In this document: piece by piece, positions 1 through 8,779 of the stretch
Position numbering within the stretch: the first letter of the stretch is position 1
Layout: every line of letters begins with the position of its first letter
Origin: Acidobacteriota bacterium
GTDB lineage: Bacteria > Acidobacteriota > Terriglobia > UBA7540
Assembly (NCBI GenBank): GCA_021817045.1
Contig: JAKAWG010000056.1
Location: 1-34,876, forward strand
DNA: 34,876 bases
Reading direction: 5' to 3'
Position numbers and translations under genes: made by a program
The notes under the pieces: model-generated
The model's input: only the letters and a program-made list of their open reading frames with translations
Told to the model about the DNA's origin: nothing
Databases searched by the model: none

Positions 1-126
1 GGTTTCCAGCGGCTCGCGCAGTACTTCCAGCACATGCCGGTCAAATTCCGGCAGTTCGTCCAGAAACAGCACGCCGTGGTGCGCCAGTGAAATTTCGCCG
101 GGACGCGGATAGGAGCCGCCGCCCAC
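1..126 (-). pseudogene. comM: comM (YifB-type Mg-chelatase-like ATPase), internal fragment cut by a Tn7-like insertion
   Basis: The minus strand reads [11 protein letters not shown], then [16 protein letters not shown] and LREPLE. This is the Walker B region of ComM, the AAA+ helicase that helps integrate DNA in natural transformation. The frame runs off the left edge and stops matching the family at about base 126, where TGTAAGCC begins. Only about 42 residues of roughly 500 are present. The N-terminal half would lie to the right on the same strand and is not seen in this window. comM is a known target of Tn7-like elements such as Tn6022 and the AbaR islands, so an insertion is the simplest reading. 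Family assignment is very secure; the exact junction is inferred. Confidence 0.9.
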
Positions 127-281
127 TGTAAGCCCATCAAAAAAGTTCAATTGACCCACCTCTGAACCCCCATTTTACGGGGGGTAACACCCCAGTTGCG
201 CGAGGCTGCGGAGCCTATTGCAGGAGAGAACCCTGCAATTGGTTCGTAAACCTTAGAGAACTCTGCAACTGGATGTGAGCC
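122..281. mobile_element. Candidate left end of the Tn7-like transposon, with direct repeats
   Basis: The comM frame is lost at base 126. The next bases, TGTAAGCCC, start with the TGT expected of a Tn7-like end, and CCCAC (122-126) could be the 5-base target duplication. Between here and tnsA there is an 18-base direct repeat, AGAGAACYCTGCAAYTGG, at 225-242 and 255-272, two mismatches apart and 30 bases in register. These could be TnsB sites or an operator for the tns operon. A copy of the motif ATAGGCTCCGCAG lies on the minus strand at 206-218. No matching right end was found, so boundary and duplication are unproven. Confidence 0.55.
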
Positions 282-965
282 ATGCCCGTACGCAAAATCC
301 CCATCAAGTCTAAATCCCTTTCAGGGCTTTTTTCGAGCATTAAGAATGGTCGCCAAGTGGCCTTCGAGTCGGCCCTGGAGCGCGATTTTATCGTGTTACA
401 GGAGTTTTCCCCGGAGGTGGCGCGATACGAGGAACAACCCCTGCATATCCCGATACAGAAGCCGGATGGTCGGGTTGGGAAGTACACACCGGATTTCCTG
501 GTCTGGTACCACGACCCAGGCCGTAAGACCGCTCTCGTCGAGATCAAATACGAATCCCAACTCCGGGAACAGGCATCTGAGTTGGCTCCAGCCTTCGAGG
601 CTGCCAACCGGCATGCAGCAGAAAACGGCCTGGAATTCCAGGTCGTAACGGACCTTCCTATCCGCATCCCTCTTCTCAAGAACGCGAAGTTCCTTCTGCC
701 CTTCCGAAACCACCCACCGCCGTCACTACTGGTCGGTCAAGTGATGCAAGCGGTTGCCACGGGCAGGTCCCTGATCGTGGCGGAATTGGTCAAAACCGTC
801 GCAGTGAAAACCAACGCAGAGCCGGCTGAGGTCATCCCCTGTATTTGGTTCCTCGTGGCGACCTTTCGCCTGCATGTGGAATTGACACAGCCGATCACGA
901 TGAAGTCGATGGCGAGCATTCCATCCAAAGAATTGGCGAACGCCTTAGGAGCGAGTCATGACTGA
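282..965 (+). CDS. tnsA: TnsA-like transposon endonuclease
   Basis: TnsA cuts the 5' strands at the transposon ends and works with TnsB to give cut-and-paste transposition. The 227-residue protein starts MPVRKIPIKS and shows the PD-(D/E)xK nuclease core: E33 in FESALERDF, D71 in YTPDF, and E87-x-K89 in LVEIKY. The C-terminal part is the TnsA winged-helix region. The ATG at 282 is preceded by GGATGTGAG. The last 8 bases overlap tnsB, which suggests translational coupling. An intact active site argues that the element cuts both strands, unlike Tn5053-type elements that lack TnsA. Family call is secure. Confidence 0.93.
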   Translation: MPVRKIPIKSKSLSGLFSSIKNGRQVAFESALERDFIVLQEFSPEVARYEEQPLHIPIQKPDGRVGKYTPDFLVWYHDPGRKTALVEIKYESQLREQASELAPAFEAANRHAAENGLEFQVVTDLPIRIPLLKNAKFLLPFRNHPPPSLLVGQVMQAVATGRSLIVAELVKTVAVKTNAEPAEVIPCIWFLVATFRLHVELTQPITMKSMASIPSKELANALGASHD

Positions 966-2841
966 CAAATCGAAGAGCCTTGATATCAATCCCGATGTTG
1001 TTGTTGTCCACGACGGACGCCTTAAGCGCATACGCCGCGCTGTAGACCTCGATCATGTGGCGGTTGATGACATTGAGACAGGCACGTGCGAGATCGTTTT
1101 GATCTCGGCGCTGACTGTGGTTGGGCACGATTCCCCAGCGTCTCCTCCACCGCAGCGCGTCGATGTCGCGGATGTGCCAGGTGCGGATTGGGATATTGCA
1201 CGTGAACGCGAGAAGATCATCATGTCGCTGATAGATAAACCAGGACGTACCCGCGCGGAAGTGGAGGAGCGTGCAAAGGAATTCGGTTACGAGGTCACGA
1301 CACTATATCGGTGGATGACCGACTATGAGCCAACGCGCACCCTGGAGTCGTTGCTGCCGAAGCAACAGTCTATCGCCAAGGGCAAATCACGTCTCCCGAA
1401 GTTAGTTGAGGATCTCATAAATCTCGCCCTCGCCAAATACCCCAAGGAGCTTAATACCATCCATGAGGTCTACAAGGAGGTCAAGGAACGCTGCAAACGC
1501 CTCAATCTCAAACCACCGCATGAGGGGACGATCCGCAATCGTACTGAAAATCTGCCGCTCCCGGACGTACTCGCGAGACGGCACGGGCGAAAAGCAGCCC
1601 GCGATCAATTCGACCCGAAACCAGATCATTATGAGGAAGCAACCCACCCTTTGTCGGTATACCAAATCGATCATTTAAGGATGCCGACGCATGTCGTCGA
1701 CGAAAAATACCGCAAACCGATTGGCAAGGCGTGGGCAACCCTGGTGATCGACGTTTTCAGTCGCACCATCCCGGGTTTTTGCGTGTTGCTGGAGGCGCCG
1801 GGAACGATGAATTTGGGCCTGGCCATGGGGCATGCGATTCTGCCTAAGGAGTCGTGGTTGGCCGCACGGCGGATCGAGGCTTCGTGGCCCCTCTGGGGGG
1901 TGCCCACAGTGATCCATGCGGACAACGCCAAGGAGTTCCGCGGCAATACTCTGAAATTAGCAGCGGACAATCTTAAGACGCGCATCGAATGGCGCGCGGT
2001 CAAGACGCCCGAATATGGCGGACATATCGAACGTTTGTGTGGCACGCTTCGCCGGGAACTGGAGCGGCTGCCTGGAGGGGAACTGCGGCCTGGCAAGGGG
2101 AACGAAGACCAGGAACCCGAAGCGGAGGCCTGCTTAACGCTGCGTGAACTCGAACGGTGGATCACGCTCCATATCGTAAACGTCTACCACAAACACGTGC
2201 ACACTGGCATCGGTCTACCGCCGATTGTGAAGTTCAACGACGGCATTCTCGGCACCGACGAATCTCCCGGGATTGGGTATCCGAAGCGGATACTGGACGA
2301 ACGCTGGCTGCGTCTGCAGTGGATGCCCTTCAAATACCGCACTGTCCAGCAGTACGGCATCCAGTGGGACGGCGTGCATTACTGGGACCCGGCACTCATC
2401 CCCTTCATTAACACCATCGATCCCGAAACCGGTAAATCTCGCCTGTTCATCGCACGACGCGACCCACGCGATATCAGCCGCATCTACCTGTGGATTCCGG
2501 ACCTCAATGACCATCTGGACGTGCCATACGGTACAGCTTCGAGGCCCGCGGTCACGGTCTGGGAGTTACGCGCCGCTCAAGCGGAACTGCGCAAACGTGG
2601 CGAATCGGCCACCGACGAGGACGCCATCTTCCGCACCATCGAACAACAACGGCAGCTCGTAGCCGAGGCGGCGCAGAAGACCAAGTCCGCGCGGCGCTTT
2701 GAACAGCGCACGCGCGAGTCGGAACGCAGTGTCAAGGAAACCGGTGTCGGGCCCAAGGCTCCTGAAGCGGCTACTGAGCCGTTGCTGGATTACGGCCACG
2801 TGGTCGCATTTGAGGAGGTGGACGATGGCAACTCTCACTGA
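958..2841 (+). CDS. tnsB: TnsB-like DDE transposase
   Basis: TnsB binds the transposon ends and joins the 3' ends to the target. The 627-residue protein has an N-terminal helix-turn-helix region (roughly 85-205) and an RNase H-fold catalytic core with D238 (YQIDHL), D322 (IHADNAKEF) and E358 (YGGHIERL), followed by a mu-type beta barrel and a charged C-terminal tail that in Tn7 contacts TnsC. It is a little shorter than Tn7 TnsB (about 700). It overlaps tnsA by 8 bases and tnsC by 17. No frame break is seen, so the enzyme is probably functional. Confidence 0.93.
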   Translation: MTDKSKSLDINPDVVVVHDGRLKRIRRAVDLDHVAVDDIETGTCEIVLISALTVVGHDSPASPPPQRVDVADVPGADWDIAREREKIIMSLIDKPGRTRAEVEERAKEFGYEVTTLYRWMTDYEPTRTLESLLPKQQSIAKGKSRLPKLVEDLINLALAKYPKELNTIHEVYKEVKERCKRLNLKPPHEGTIRNRTENLPLPDVLARRHGRKAARDQFDPKPDHYEEATHPLSVYQIDHLRMPTHVVDEKYRKPIGKAWATLVIDVFSRTIPGFCVLLEAPGTMNLGLAMGHAILPKESWLAARRIEASWPLWGVPTVIHADNAKEFRGNTLKLAADNLKTRIEWRAVKTPEYGGHIERLCGTLRRELERLPGGELRPGKGNEDQEPEAEACLTLRELERWITLHIVNVYHKHVHTGIGLPPIVKFNDGILGTDESPGIGYPKRILDERWLRLQWMPFKYRTVQQYGIQWDGVHYWDPALIPFINTIDPETGKSRLFIARRDPRDISRIYLWIPDLNDHLDVPYGTASRPAVTVWELRAAQAELRKRGESATDEDAIFRTIEQQRQLVAEAAQKTKSARRFEQRTRESERSVKETGVGPKAPEAATEPLLDYGHVVAFEEVDDGNSH

Positions 2842-3733
2842 GGCAACCACGTTCAAGAACCTCTCTATTCGCGAAATCTGTGCCTTGGATGATATCACTC
2901 GTATAGCTTACGTCGAGGAAGACTACTGGTTCCCCTATAGACGTGCAAACGATCTGCTGCGTATCCTTGAGAAGCTATTGAAACATCCAAAAACTTATAG
3001 GATGCCCTGCCTTGCCATTGTGGGACGCGGCAATTGCGGCAAGACTATGCTGCTTCGCGAATTCGAAAAGCGGCACACGCCAAGGGATCGGCCACTTCGA
3101 GAGACCGCGTCGGTGCCGGTGCTCTACGTTCAGGCGCCGCCACAAGCGGACCGTCAGGAACTCTATAATGCAATCCTGGACGCATTACACATCCCGTACC
3201 GGGTCACCGAGAACCCAGGCAGGAAACTGTCGGTATTGCTGCACATCATGCGACAAGTCAACGTCCAGATTTTGATGCTGGACGAGGTGAGCCAGGTGAC
3301 TGCGTTGCAAAAGCGACAGATGACGTTGTTCCTGAATTCCATCAAGCATATCTGCAACGAGTTGTGCATCCCAATCGTAATCGGCGGTACCGAGGCTGCG
3401 GCCACGGCCGTCAAAAACGACGCACAGTTTGCCAGCCGCTTTGATGTGGAGGTATTGCGTGCCTGGCAGCTCGATAATGATTTCCTGCGATTGCTCAAGA
3501 CGCTGGAAGAACGGTCGGTGTTGCTAGGGGAGGTAAATCTGGCCACACCCGAAATCGCGCCGCTTCTGCACGGTTTATCGGAAGGCATTCTTGGAGATCT
3601 GGTGCGCCTGTTGAGGCTGGCCACCATCAAGGCAATAGAAACCGGCATTGAGACGATCACGGCAGAACTTATCCGGTCCATTGACTGGACGCCACCATCG
3701 ATTCGCAAGAGCCGCTTGAACAACACCCTGTGA
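2825..3733 (+). CDS. tnsC: TnsC-like AAA+ transposition regulator
   Basis: TnsC is the ATP-dependent adaptor that links the target selector to TnsA-TnsB and gives target immunity. I start it at the ATG at 2825 because GAGGAGGTG lies just upstream and the frame before it is noise inside tnsB; this gives 302 residues. The Walker A motif GRGNCGKT is at 67-74 and the Walker B ILMLDE at 149-154. The remainder is the usual ATPase plus helical lid, much shorter than Tn7 TnsC (555) and nearer to TniB-type size. Its TGA stop overlaps the GTG start of tniQ. Confidence 0.92.
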   Translation: MATLTEATTFKNLSIREICALDDITRIAYVEEDYWFPYRRANDLLRILEKLLKHPKTYRMPCLAIVGRGNCGKTMLLREFEKRHTPRDRPLRETASVPVLYVQAPPQADRQELYNAILDALHIPYRVTENPGRKLSVLLHIMRQVNVQILMLDEVSQVTALQKRQMTLFLNSIKHICNELCIPIVIGGTEAAATAVKNDAQFASRFDVEVLRAWQLDNDFLRLLKTLEERSVLLGEVNLATPEIAPLLHGLSEGILGDLVRLLRLATIKAIETGIETITAELIRSIDWTPPSIRKSRLNNTL

Positions 3734-4896
3734 TACAACTTTCCGGGCTGTTGTGGCCCGTGCATTTGAAACCGAGACCGGATGAACTTCTGTCTTCCTG
3801 GCTGATGCGCCTTACCCGTGCCTATGCCACCGTTCCGCATACGTTCACACGAAAATTATGGCCTGACCTCGCCGTCTGGAACCGCGACCTGGACCGCCTC
3901 GCTCCCCCGGAAATCATCCGCGATTTGGCACAACACACCGGGGTCAGCATCCAACGCGCGTTTGGTACCACGCTACGAGCGTACGAAGGCATCGTATTTG
4001 AAGCCTTGATTCAAAACGGCATGACGCCATGGATACTACCCTTGCAGATATGGCATCGCTTACATCTGCGCCACGGGCAGCAATACTGCCCGGCTTGCCT
4101 GGATTGTGACGATCCGTACTTTCGGCGCCGGTGGCGGCTATCACTGGTCACCGGTTGTACCGAACACGGACTGGTACTTTTAGACCGCTGCGTTCATTGC
4201 GGGGCGCCTATTAACTTCCACCGGGCTGCGTATTGGATACCGCGTTTCACCAGTTGCCATAAGTGTGGCGAGGATCTGGCGTCCACGGTGCAGAAAACCA
4301 CCAAACTGGATTTGCAAGAACTGCGCGCCCAGCGCCACCTGCAATACACAATCAGCCGCGGATTTGTTGATCTGCCGGATGCCGGCCCGGTCTACAGCCA
4401 CCTGTACCTGCTCGGATACCGGGCGTTCTGCCGAGTGCTGATGTCGTCGCGTGGGCGTTGTGCCCTTGTGGATCTCACCCGTGACCATGATTTACCGGCT
4501 GTTGACATGAAAAACCATGTTGAGGAAAACCTTGATTTCGCACCCATTGCTTTACGCCGGCACGTGCTGCTGGCTGCCTGGAAGGCATTCAGGAGTTGGC
4601 CGGATGGTTTCATTGAAGTCTGTCATCGTTACGGACTGCGTGGCTCGGATTTTAGACGCGATGGGCAAATTCTCCCGTATTGGATGCATTTTGTTGTACA
4701 GCGAAACATCGATAGGCCGTTCTATTGCACCAATGTCGAGGAATTGACTGCTGCGATTCGATATATGGACTCCCACGATATCAGGGTGACACCGAGATCC
4801 GCGTATCATCTTCTGGGGCGCGCGTCTGCGAAGACGGTTGACCGCTACCTTGAGGCGCTGCAGGCGGCTCGGGTGGCGCATCCGCGAGACGCATAA
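3730..4896 (+). CDS. tniQ: TniQ/TnsD-like target-site selector
   Basis: TniQ/TnsD proteins recognise the attachment site and recruit TnsC. The 388-residue product begins with the family signature around PRPDELLSSWLMRL (16-29). It then has paired zinc-ligand motifs: CPAC (120-123), C143/H146, CVHC (154-157) and CHKC (176-179). A helical C-terminal part may read the target sequence. The start is GTG at 3730, sharing four bases with the tnsC stop. As the only TniQ here, it is the likely reader of comM. Its last 116 bases overlap the convergent gene at 4781-6607. Confidence 0.88.
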   Translation: MIQLSGLLWPVHLKPRPDELLSSWLMRLTRAYATVPHTFTRKLWPDLAVWNRDLDRLAPPEIIRDLAQHTGVSIQRAFGTTLRAYEGIVFEALIQNGMTPWILPLQIWHRLHLRHGQQYCPACLDCDDPYFRRRWRLSLVTGCTEHGLVLLDRCVHCGAPINFHRAAYWIPRFTSCHKCGEDLASTVQKTTKLDLQELRAQRHLQYTISRGFVDLPDAGPVYSHLYLLGYRAFCRVLMSSRGRCALVDLTRDHDLPAVDMKNHVEENLDFAPIALRRHVLLAAWKAFRSWPDGFIEVCHRYGLRGSDFRRDGQILPYWMHFVVQRNIDRPFYCTNVEELTAAIRYMDSHDIRVTPRSAYHLLGRASAKTVDRYLEALQAARVAHPRDA

Positions 4897-6607
4897 CGCG
4901 TGCGATGCGGGCCGCGATGGTACCTGCAGGTGCATGCAGAAGTTTATGTACCACGTAGTCCTTGCCATTGAGCAACTGCCAAACCGCCTTGGTCCGGATC
5001 GCCGCCTTCAAGATGCGATTCAAATCGGTCTCGGAAAGCTGGCGATGGCCATTCCTGTGATGGAGGATCCCGATTGCGATTTGTTCCATTCGTTTCTCAC
5101 AGTCGAAGACATAGCAATACCGGCCCCGGTAGTACAGTTCCGCGACCAGGACGACCCGGATAATCTCGGGTGAACGTCGCAACCATGCAAAGCGCGTAAG
5201 CGGGGATTGGCCTTCGTTGGTTGGGAACTCGCCCACTATGCCCTGCGCAAGTTTGAACCGTGTGCTGTCCTGCATCGTCAGGAAATTCAGGTCGGCCTTA
5301 AGTTCACCAGCCACGGTGATCACAGCGTTCATCACGTTAACCAGATCCTCGACAGAGCTTTCGTTTGCAGGCGTGTCTGGTGTGACGCTGGCGGGCGCTC
5401 CGGCAATGCGCGCATTCGGGGTACCGGCTTCATCGTCTTGAATTCCAGGACCAATCATCCCTTCAGGTATTTCGAAGTTCCGTTTCGGTGGAGGACTTCG
5501 TGGCAGAACATGGACGGTCTTGTCCGGCACACTTAGATACGGTGCCCGGACGGCACCAACGTCGAAAGTAATCCGGTGCAGGCGTGGGGCGGTTTGCTGC
5601 CGGCCCGACTTCAGGCCGCCCGGCTTCAGGATCTTTATATCTTCCGCGACGTAGCGCCGGCGGCGATTCTTGGCGGGTATGCCATTCCTGACTTCGCCCT
5701 TGATCTCATGGATATTCGGAGTGCCATGGCCGTGAAGGATCACCCTGTCATACGGCAAAGCATAGGAGACGGCGTCAATGTTGAGCACTAGGAAACGCTG
5801 CGCGTGATCGGGCGCGGGAAGAGGGATTCCGCGGGCGGTAATTGTGAGGTCCTTTAGTGCCGGGACATCGACCCAGATGTACCCGGCTGGCTTACCTGCC
5901 CGCAGCGTGTGAACGTCTCTGAAGAGCTGGCCAGCCACTTGGCGTGATTCCGGGTAGGCATGCCAAGTCGCTGCCCGGACCCAGTCGTCGCGGACGGACA
6001 GGCTCTTCTGCAATTCGAACGTAAGGGTCGTAGCCTCCACTGTCGCTGTGGCCTGCACGTATGCACCCTGCTCTGGGTGGTCTACAGCCCCGGAAGAAAG
6101 CATTGCCCAGAGCGCGCTGCTACCCCCGCAAAGCGCCTGCATCAGCGCGACCGGGTGAAACAGCACCATGGTGTGGTCACCGGTGGCTGGAATGGCGGTC
6201 AATGGGGTGTTGAGGCCAGCGGCGCCGAGCGCATAGGCGCTGGGAGAAATCAGGTAGTTCCCGCCAATGCGGGCGTCAGACATTACTGAAGACGGCGTAT
6301 AGATATCGGAATCCAGCTTGAACTTTCGTTGAGGCAGTTGCATGAGCCCGAGATAGCGGCCCTGAAGCCAGACCGTCCCGAGTTCGACCAGGGCCAGCAG
6401 TTCCACTGGAACCGCGACGACCTTGGCGTGCGATACAGCTTTTGCCGATGGTCTCCAGAGTCCATCGAGGGCCCCAACAAGGTCATCGCAGGGGACCAAT
6501 GAGAGATCCACGTGATAGGCAGGCTCGGTCCCCATGCGTCGGAAGCGTGACGCCCAAGTGACGATGTGTGGGGTGTGTTCGTCCACATCCAGTTGTTCTA
6601 TGTACAT
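4781..6607 (-). CDS. Large protein of the Ub-like operon, possible TnsE-like factor
   Basis: The 608-residue product has no motif I can name with certainty. Its layout resembles Tn7 TnsE from memory: an N-terminal stretch with HIVTWASRFRRMG in the place of a TnsE segment containing LFRNSG, a central part around residues 230-290, a basic linker (KNRRRRY), and a C-terminal block of about 170 residues containing FAWLRRSPEIIRVVLVAEL. TnsE guides transposition to replicating or conjugating DNA. The gene lies 25 bases after the JAMM-E1 gene on the same strand and probably shares its transcript. It overlaps the 3' end of tniQ by 116 bases. It could instead be an unrelated partner of the Ub-like genes. 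Being a gene is near certain; TnsE kinship is a hypothesis. Confidence 0.5.
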   Translation of the reverse strand: MYIEQLDVDEHTPHIVTWASRFRRMGTEPAYHVDLSLVPCDDLVGALDGLWRPSAKAVSHAKVVAVPVELLALVELGTVWLQGRYLGLMQLPQRKFKLDSDIYTPSSVMSDARIGGNYLISPSAYALGAAGLNTPLTAIPATGDHTMVLFHPVALMQALCGGSSALWAMLSSGAVDHPEQGAYVQATATVEATTLTFELQKSLSVRDDWVRAATWHAYPESRQVAGQLFRDVHTLRAGKPAGYIWVDVPALKDLTITARGIPLPAPDHAQRFLVLNIDAVSYALPYDRVILHGHGTPNIHEIKGEVRNGIPAKNRRRRYVAEDIKILKPGGLKSGRQQTAPRLHRITFDVGAVRAPYLSVPDKTVHVLPRSPPPKRNFEIPEGMIGPGIQDDEAGTPNARIAGAPASVTPDTPANESSVEDLVNVMNAVITVAGELKADLNFLTMQDSTRFKLAQGIVGEFPTNEGQSPLTRFAWLRRSPEIIRVVLVAELYYRGRYCYVFDCEKRMEQIAIGILHHRNGHRQLSETDLNRILKAAIRTKAVWQLLNGKDYVVHKLLHAPAGTIAARIARVMRLADAPPEPPAAPQGSGQPSSQTRAPEDDTRISVSP

Positions 6608-6632
6608 ATCTGTGGCTTTTCGCTTCTTGTTG

Positions 6633-8072
6633 TTACAGCTGGGCTACCCGATAATTGACTAGGGGTTTTCGTGAATCGTTACCGAGCCATGCCTCAAACA
6701 CCGGGAGGCCGAGTAGCGGTGTGCATTGACCACGGCCAACGTCGCTGGCAAACGGTCCGATGCCTTCAGGTTCGCTTTGATTGAACATCAATCCATGGGA
6801 AAGAGCCGTGCCATGCACGGCAAACTCGGAGTCGGCTACGATCCGGAAACCGTGTAGGCGCGCCAGAAATTCCAGCACCGCCAAGCCAGCGATGTGCATA
6901 TTGAGCGGCATCACCACCGGTCGTTGATTGACGAATCCGCGGAGATACCCTTCACCGCGCAACCGCTCCAATGATGCCGGATCAGTGAGTGCCAGCCATT
7001 CCGCCCGCAGCCGTTCGCCATCAATGGCGCCACGAGACTGGAGCGTGGAAAGCCCTGGCTGCAGGTAATGGACCACGCCCCCGACGTACTCGATTCCACC
7101 CATCTCGTCTGCATCGATGCGTACGCCCAAGTCAAAGTATGGCTGAGTGTGAAAGGTGGCGATGCGGTTCATGATTGTGCGGGCCAGGGTTGTGTCCACG
7201 CAACCGAACAGCATGTCGGCCACGGCGACCTGCCGTACGGCATCTGGATCGAGAAGGGACATGGGCAGAGGCGTGATCTTTGTACCCATGCCGACCATGA
7301 CCGCCGTGCGTGCGGCGACCTCAACCTTCGTGCGCCGAGCTTTGGCATCATCGGCAGTGGCGTTCACAATGCGGTTAAGGTTTCGCTCCAGGACCACATC
7401 ATCATCAACGGCGATGAGTTCGCCGACGCCAGACCGGATGAGTTGCTCGATGATTAGGCTCCCGGTGCCGGACGCGCCTACGACAGCGATCCGAAGGGCT
7501 GCCAAGAGCCGTGAGGTGCGTTCGCCGAATACTTGCTGGGTCGCCTCCTGGCCCGCGCCCAAGCTGCGGGAGGCGAACAGCGGATAGACATGTATACGAT
7601 CACCTACTACCCCGATGATCCGAAGTTTCATTGCCGAGGCTTGGTCGATAAATGCCCTCCCGAACATGCATCGATCCGGCAGCATCACGACAGAGGCGTG
7701 TGGTACGCCGGGGAGCCATGCGGTCACACAGTCAAACAAGTCACTGTCCGCCTGGTCGTCAGCGCGGGAGAATTCTCCCGTCCCGCCAGGATGTGAATGG
7801 AACTTGACCAGTGACAGGCCCTCACGTTCCGCGCGGCCCAGGAGCGGGATAACCCGGTCGGTCGGCCATACCAGCCGATCAGGCTTACGTACCAGGCATT
7901 CCTCGTAGGGGATGCACTCGATATGGTGAATGCTGAGCTTCGCGTGTGCGTCATTTACGACGCGCCCGCAAAGCGCGACTGCCGCAGCCTCTTTGCCGTC
8001 GTCTGGAAAGAGGTGTTTCCGCAGAACCTCCGCTTGCGGTTCGGTCATCCACAGGGATACTGTCGAGGTCAT
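6633..8072 (-). CDS. JAMM/MPN peptidase fused to an E1-like (ThiF) adenylation domain
   Basis: Such fusions pair a ubiquitin-like-protein-activating enzyme with a deconjugating peptidase. I start at 8072, where the ATG overlaps the stop of the previous gene as ATGA; a longer start at 8108 also exists. In the 479-residue protein the JAMM domain is intact: E28, HSH at 92-94, S102 and D105 with the canonical spacing H-x-H-x7-S-x2-D. The E1 part has the glycine loop GASGTGS (199-205), acidic VDDD (222-225), RNLNR (230-234) and GCVDT (290-294). The stretch LQPGLSTLQSRGAID (337-351) stands where many relatives carry a CxxC; both cysteines are missing. One cysteine remains near the C-terminus in GRGQCTP. 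Confidence 0.87.
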   Translation of the reverse strand: MTSTVSLWMTEPQAEVLRKHLFPDDGKEAAAVALCGRVVNDAHAKLSIHHIECIPYEECLVRKPDRLVWPTDRVIPLLGRAEREGLSLVKFHSHPGGTGEFSRADDQADSDLFDCVTAWLPGVPHASVVMLPDRCMFGRAFIDQASAMKLRIIGVVGDRIHVYPLFASRSLGAGQEATQQVFGERTSRLLAALRIAVVGASGTGSLIIEQLIRSGVGELIAVDDDVVLERNLNRIVNATADDAKARRTKVEVAARTAVMVGMGTKITPLPMSLLDPDAVRQVAVADMLFGCVDTTLARTIMNRIATFHTQPYFDLGVRIDADEMGGIEYVGGVVHYLQPGLSTLQSRGAIDGERLRAEWLALTDPASLERLRGEGYLRGFVNQRPVVMPLNMHIAGLAVLEFLARLHGFRIVADSEFAVHGTALSHGLMFNQSEPEGIGPFASDVGRGQCTPLLGLPVFEAWLGNDSRKPLVNYRVAQL

Positions 8073-8779
8073 CGTTTGACCTCGGCAGCCAGCCACAGCC
8101 GCGCGCACGCGAGATGAGTGGCCAGATCGTCCACGCCGGACATCCAGCGATCAGGTTTCTGCCGGTGCCGTGACCAGCGCTGCCAGATTTTTTCATCGAA
8201 TTGATCATGAGAGGTCTGACGAATGCCACGGCCATCTTTCCGTTGTACAGGAGGATAGAAATAGGCCATGTCCAAGGCTGCATCCGGGTACCCCGCTTCG
8301 ATACGTACATTCAAATCCACCTGTGTCGCCGTATAGCCCTCCGGAAGCGGGAATCCGTAAATGACCAGCCGGCAGCAGACTCCCGCTTCGATAACTGTTT
8401 CCCAAGAAAGTCCCAAGGCCTCCAGTGTGTGGACATCCCGGGCTGGCAGCTCGAACTGCCGGCGGGGGTTGTCGAAACCATCAGACTGGACTTTGGGCAG
8501 TACCAAAAACTGCTCAATACCCGGCTCGCGCAGGTCGATGACAGCGTCTGGGGGTAGTGGATTGGGTTCTTGGTGGCCGTGGATCCGGCGGAACACCAGG
8601 TACTGGTCGGCAGGTTTTTTGCCCGCCAGGGTGATGATTTCCGCGACGGTGATGGTCGGACCCTTGACCACATGCAGGACCCCGTTTACCTTGATACGGT
8701 ATGGGCCGTGCTCCGGGGGACGCTTTCCTTCCTTGGCGTTGGTTTCCAAGTCTATCGGTTCGCGTTTTTCAGCGATCAT
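8069..8779 (-). CDS. Ubiquitin-like domain fused to an E2-like domain (Prok-E2 family E type)
   Basis: The 236-residue protein has two parts. Residues 26-96 look like a beta-grasp domain of the prokaryotic multiubiquitin type (YRIKVNG, then EIITLAGK, then PDAVIDLREPG, FLVLP). Residues 108-236 look like the family E E2 fold (FELPARD, YGFPLPEGY, VDLNVRIEAGYPDA, WQRWSRH, DDLATHL). No cysteine sits where a classical E2 would have it; cysteines are at 135-136 and 225. No Gly-Gly tail follows the Ub-like domain. It is first in the operon, and its stop overlaps the E1 start. Assigned from remembered family patterns; a profile search would settle it. Confidence 0.75.
   Translation of the reverse strand: MIAEKREPIDLETNAKEGKRPPEHGPYRIKVNGVLHVVKGPTITVAEIITLAGKKPADQYLVFRRIHGHQEPNPLPPDAVIDLREPGIEQFLVLPKVQSDGFDNPRRQFELPARDVHTLEALGLSWETVIEAGVCCRLVIYGFPLPEGYTATQVDLNVRIEAGYPDAALDMAYFYPPVQRKDGRGIRQTSHDQFDEKIWQRWSRHRQKPDRWMSGVDDLATHLACARLWLAAEVKR

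Noticed and set aside
4781..8779. Type II CBASS or Bil operon
   Set aside because: There is no CD-NTase and no CBASS effector, and the E2 and Ub-like parts are fused, with a third gene unlike any Bil member. Only the broader Ub-like class is supported.
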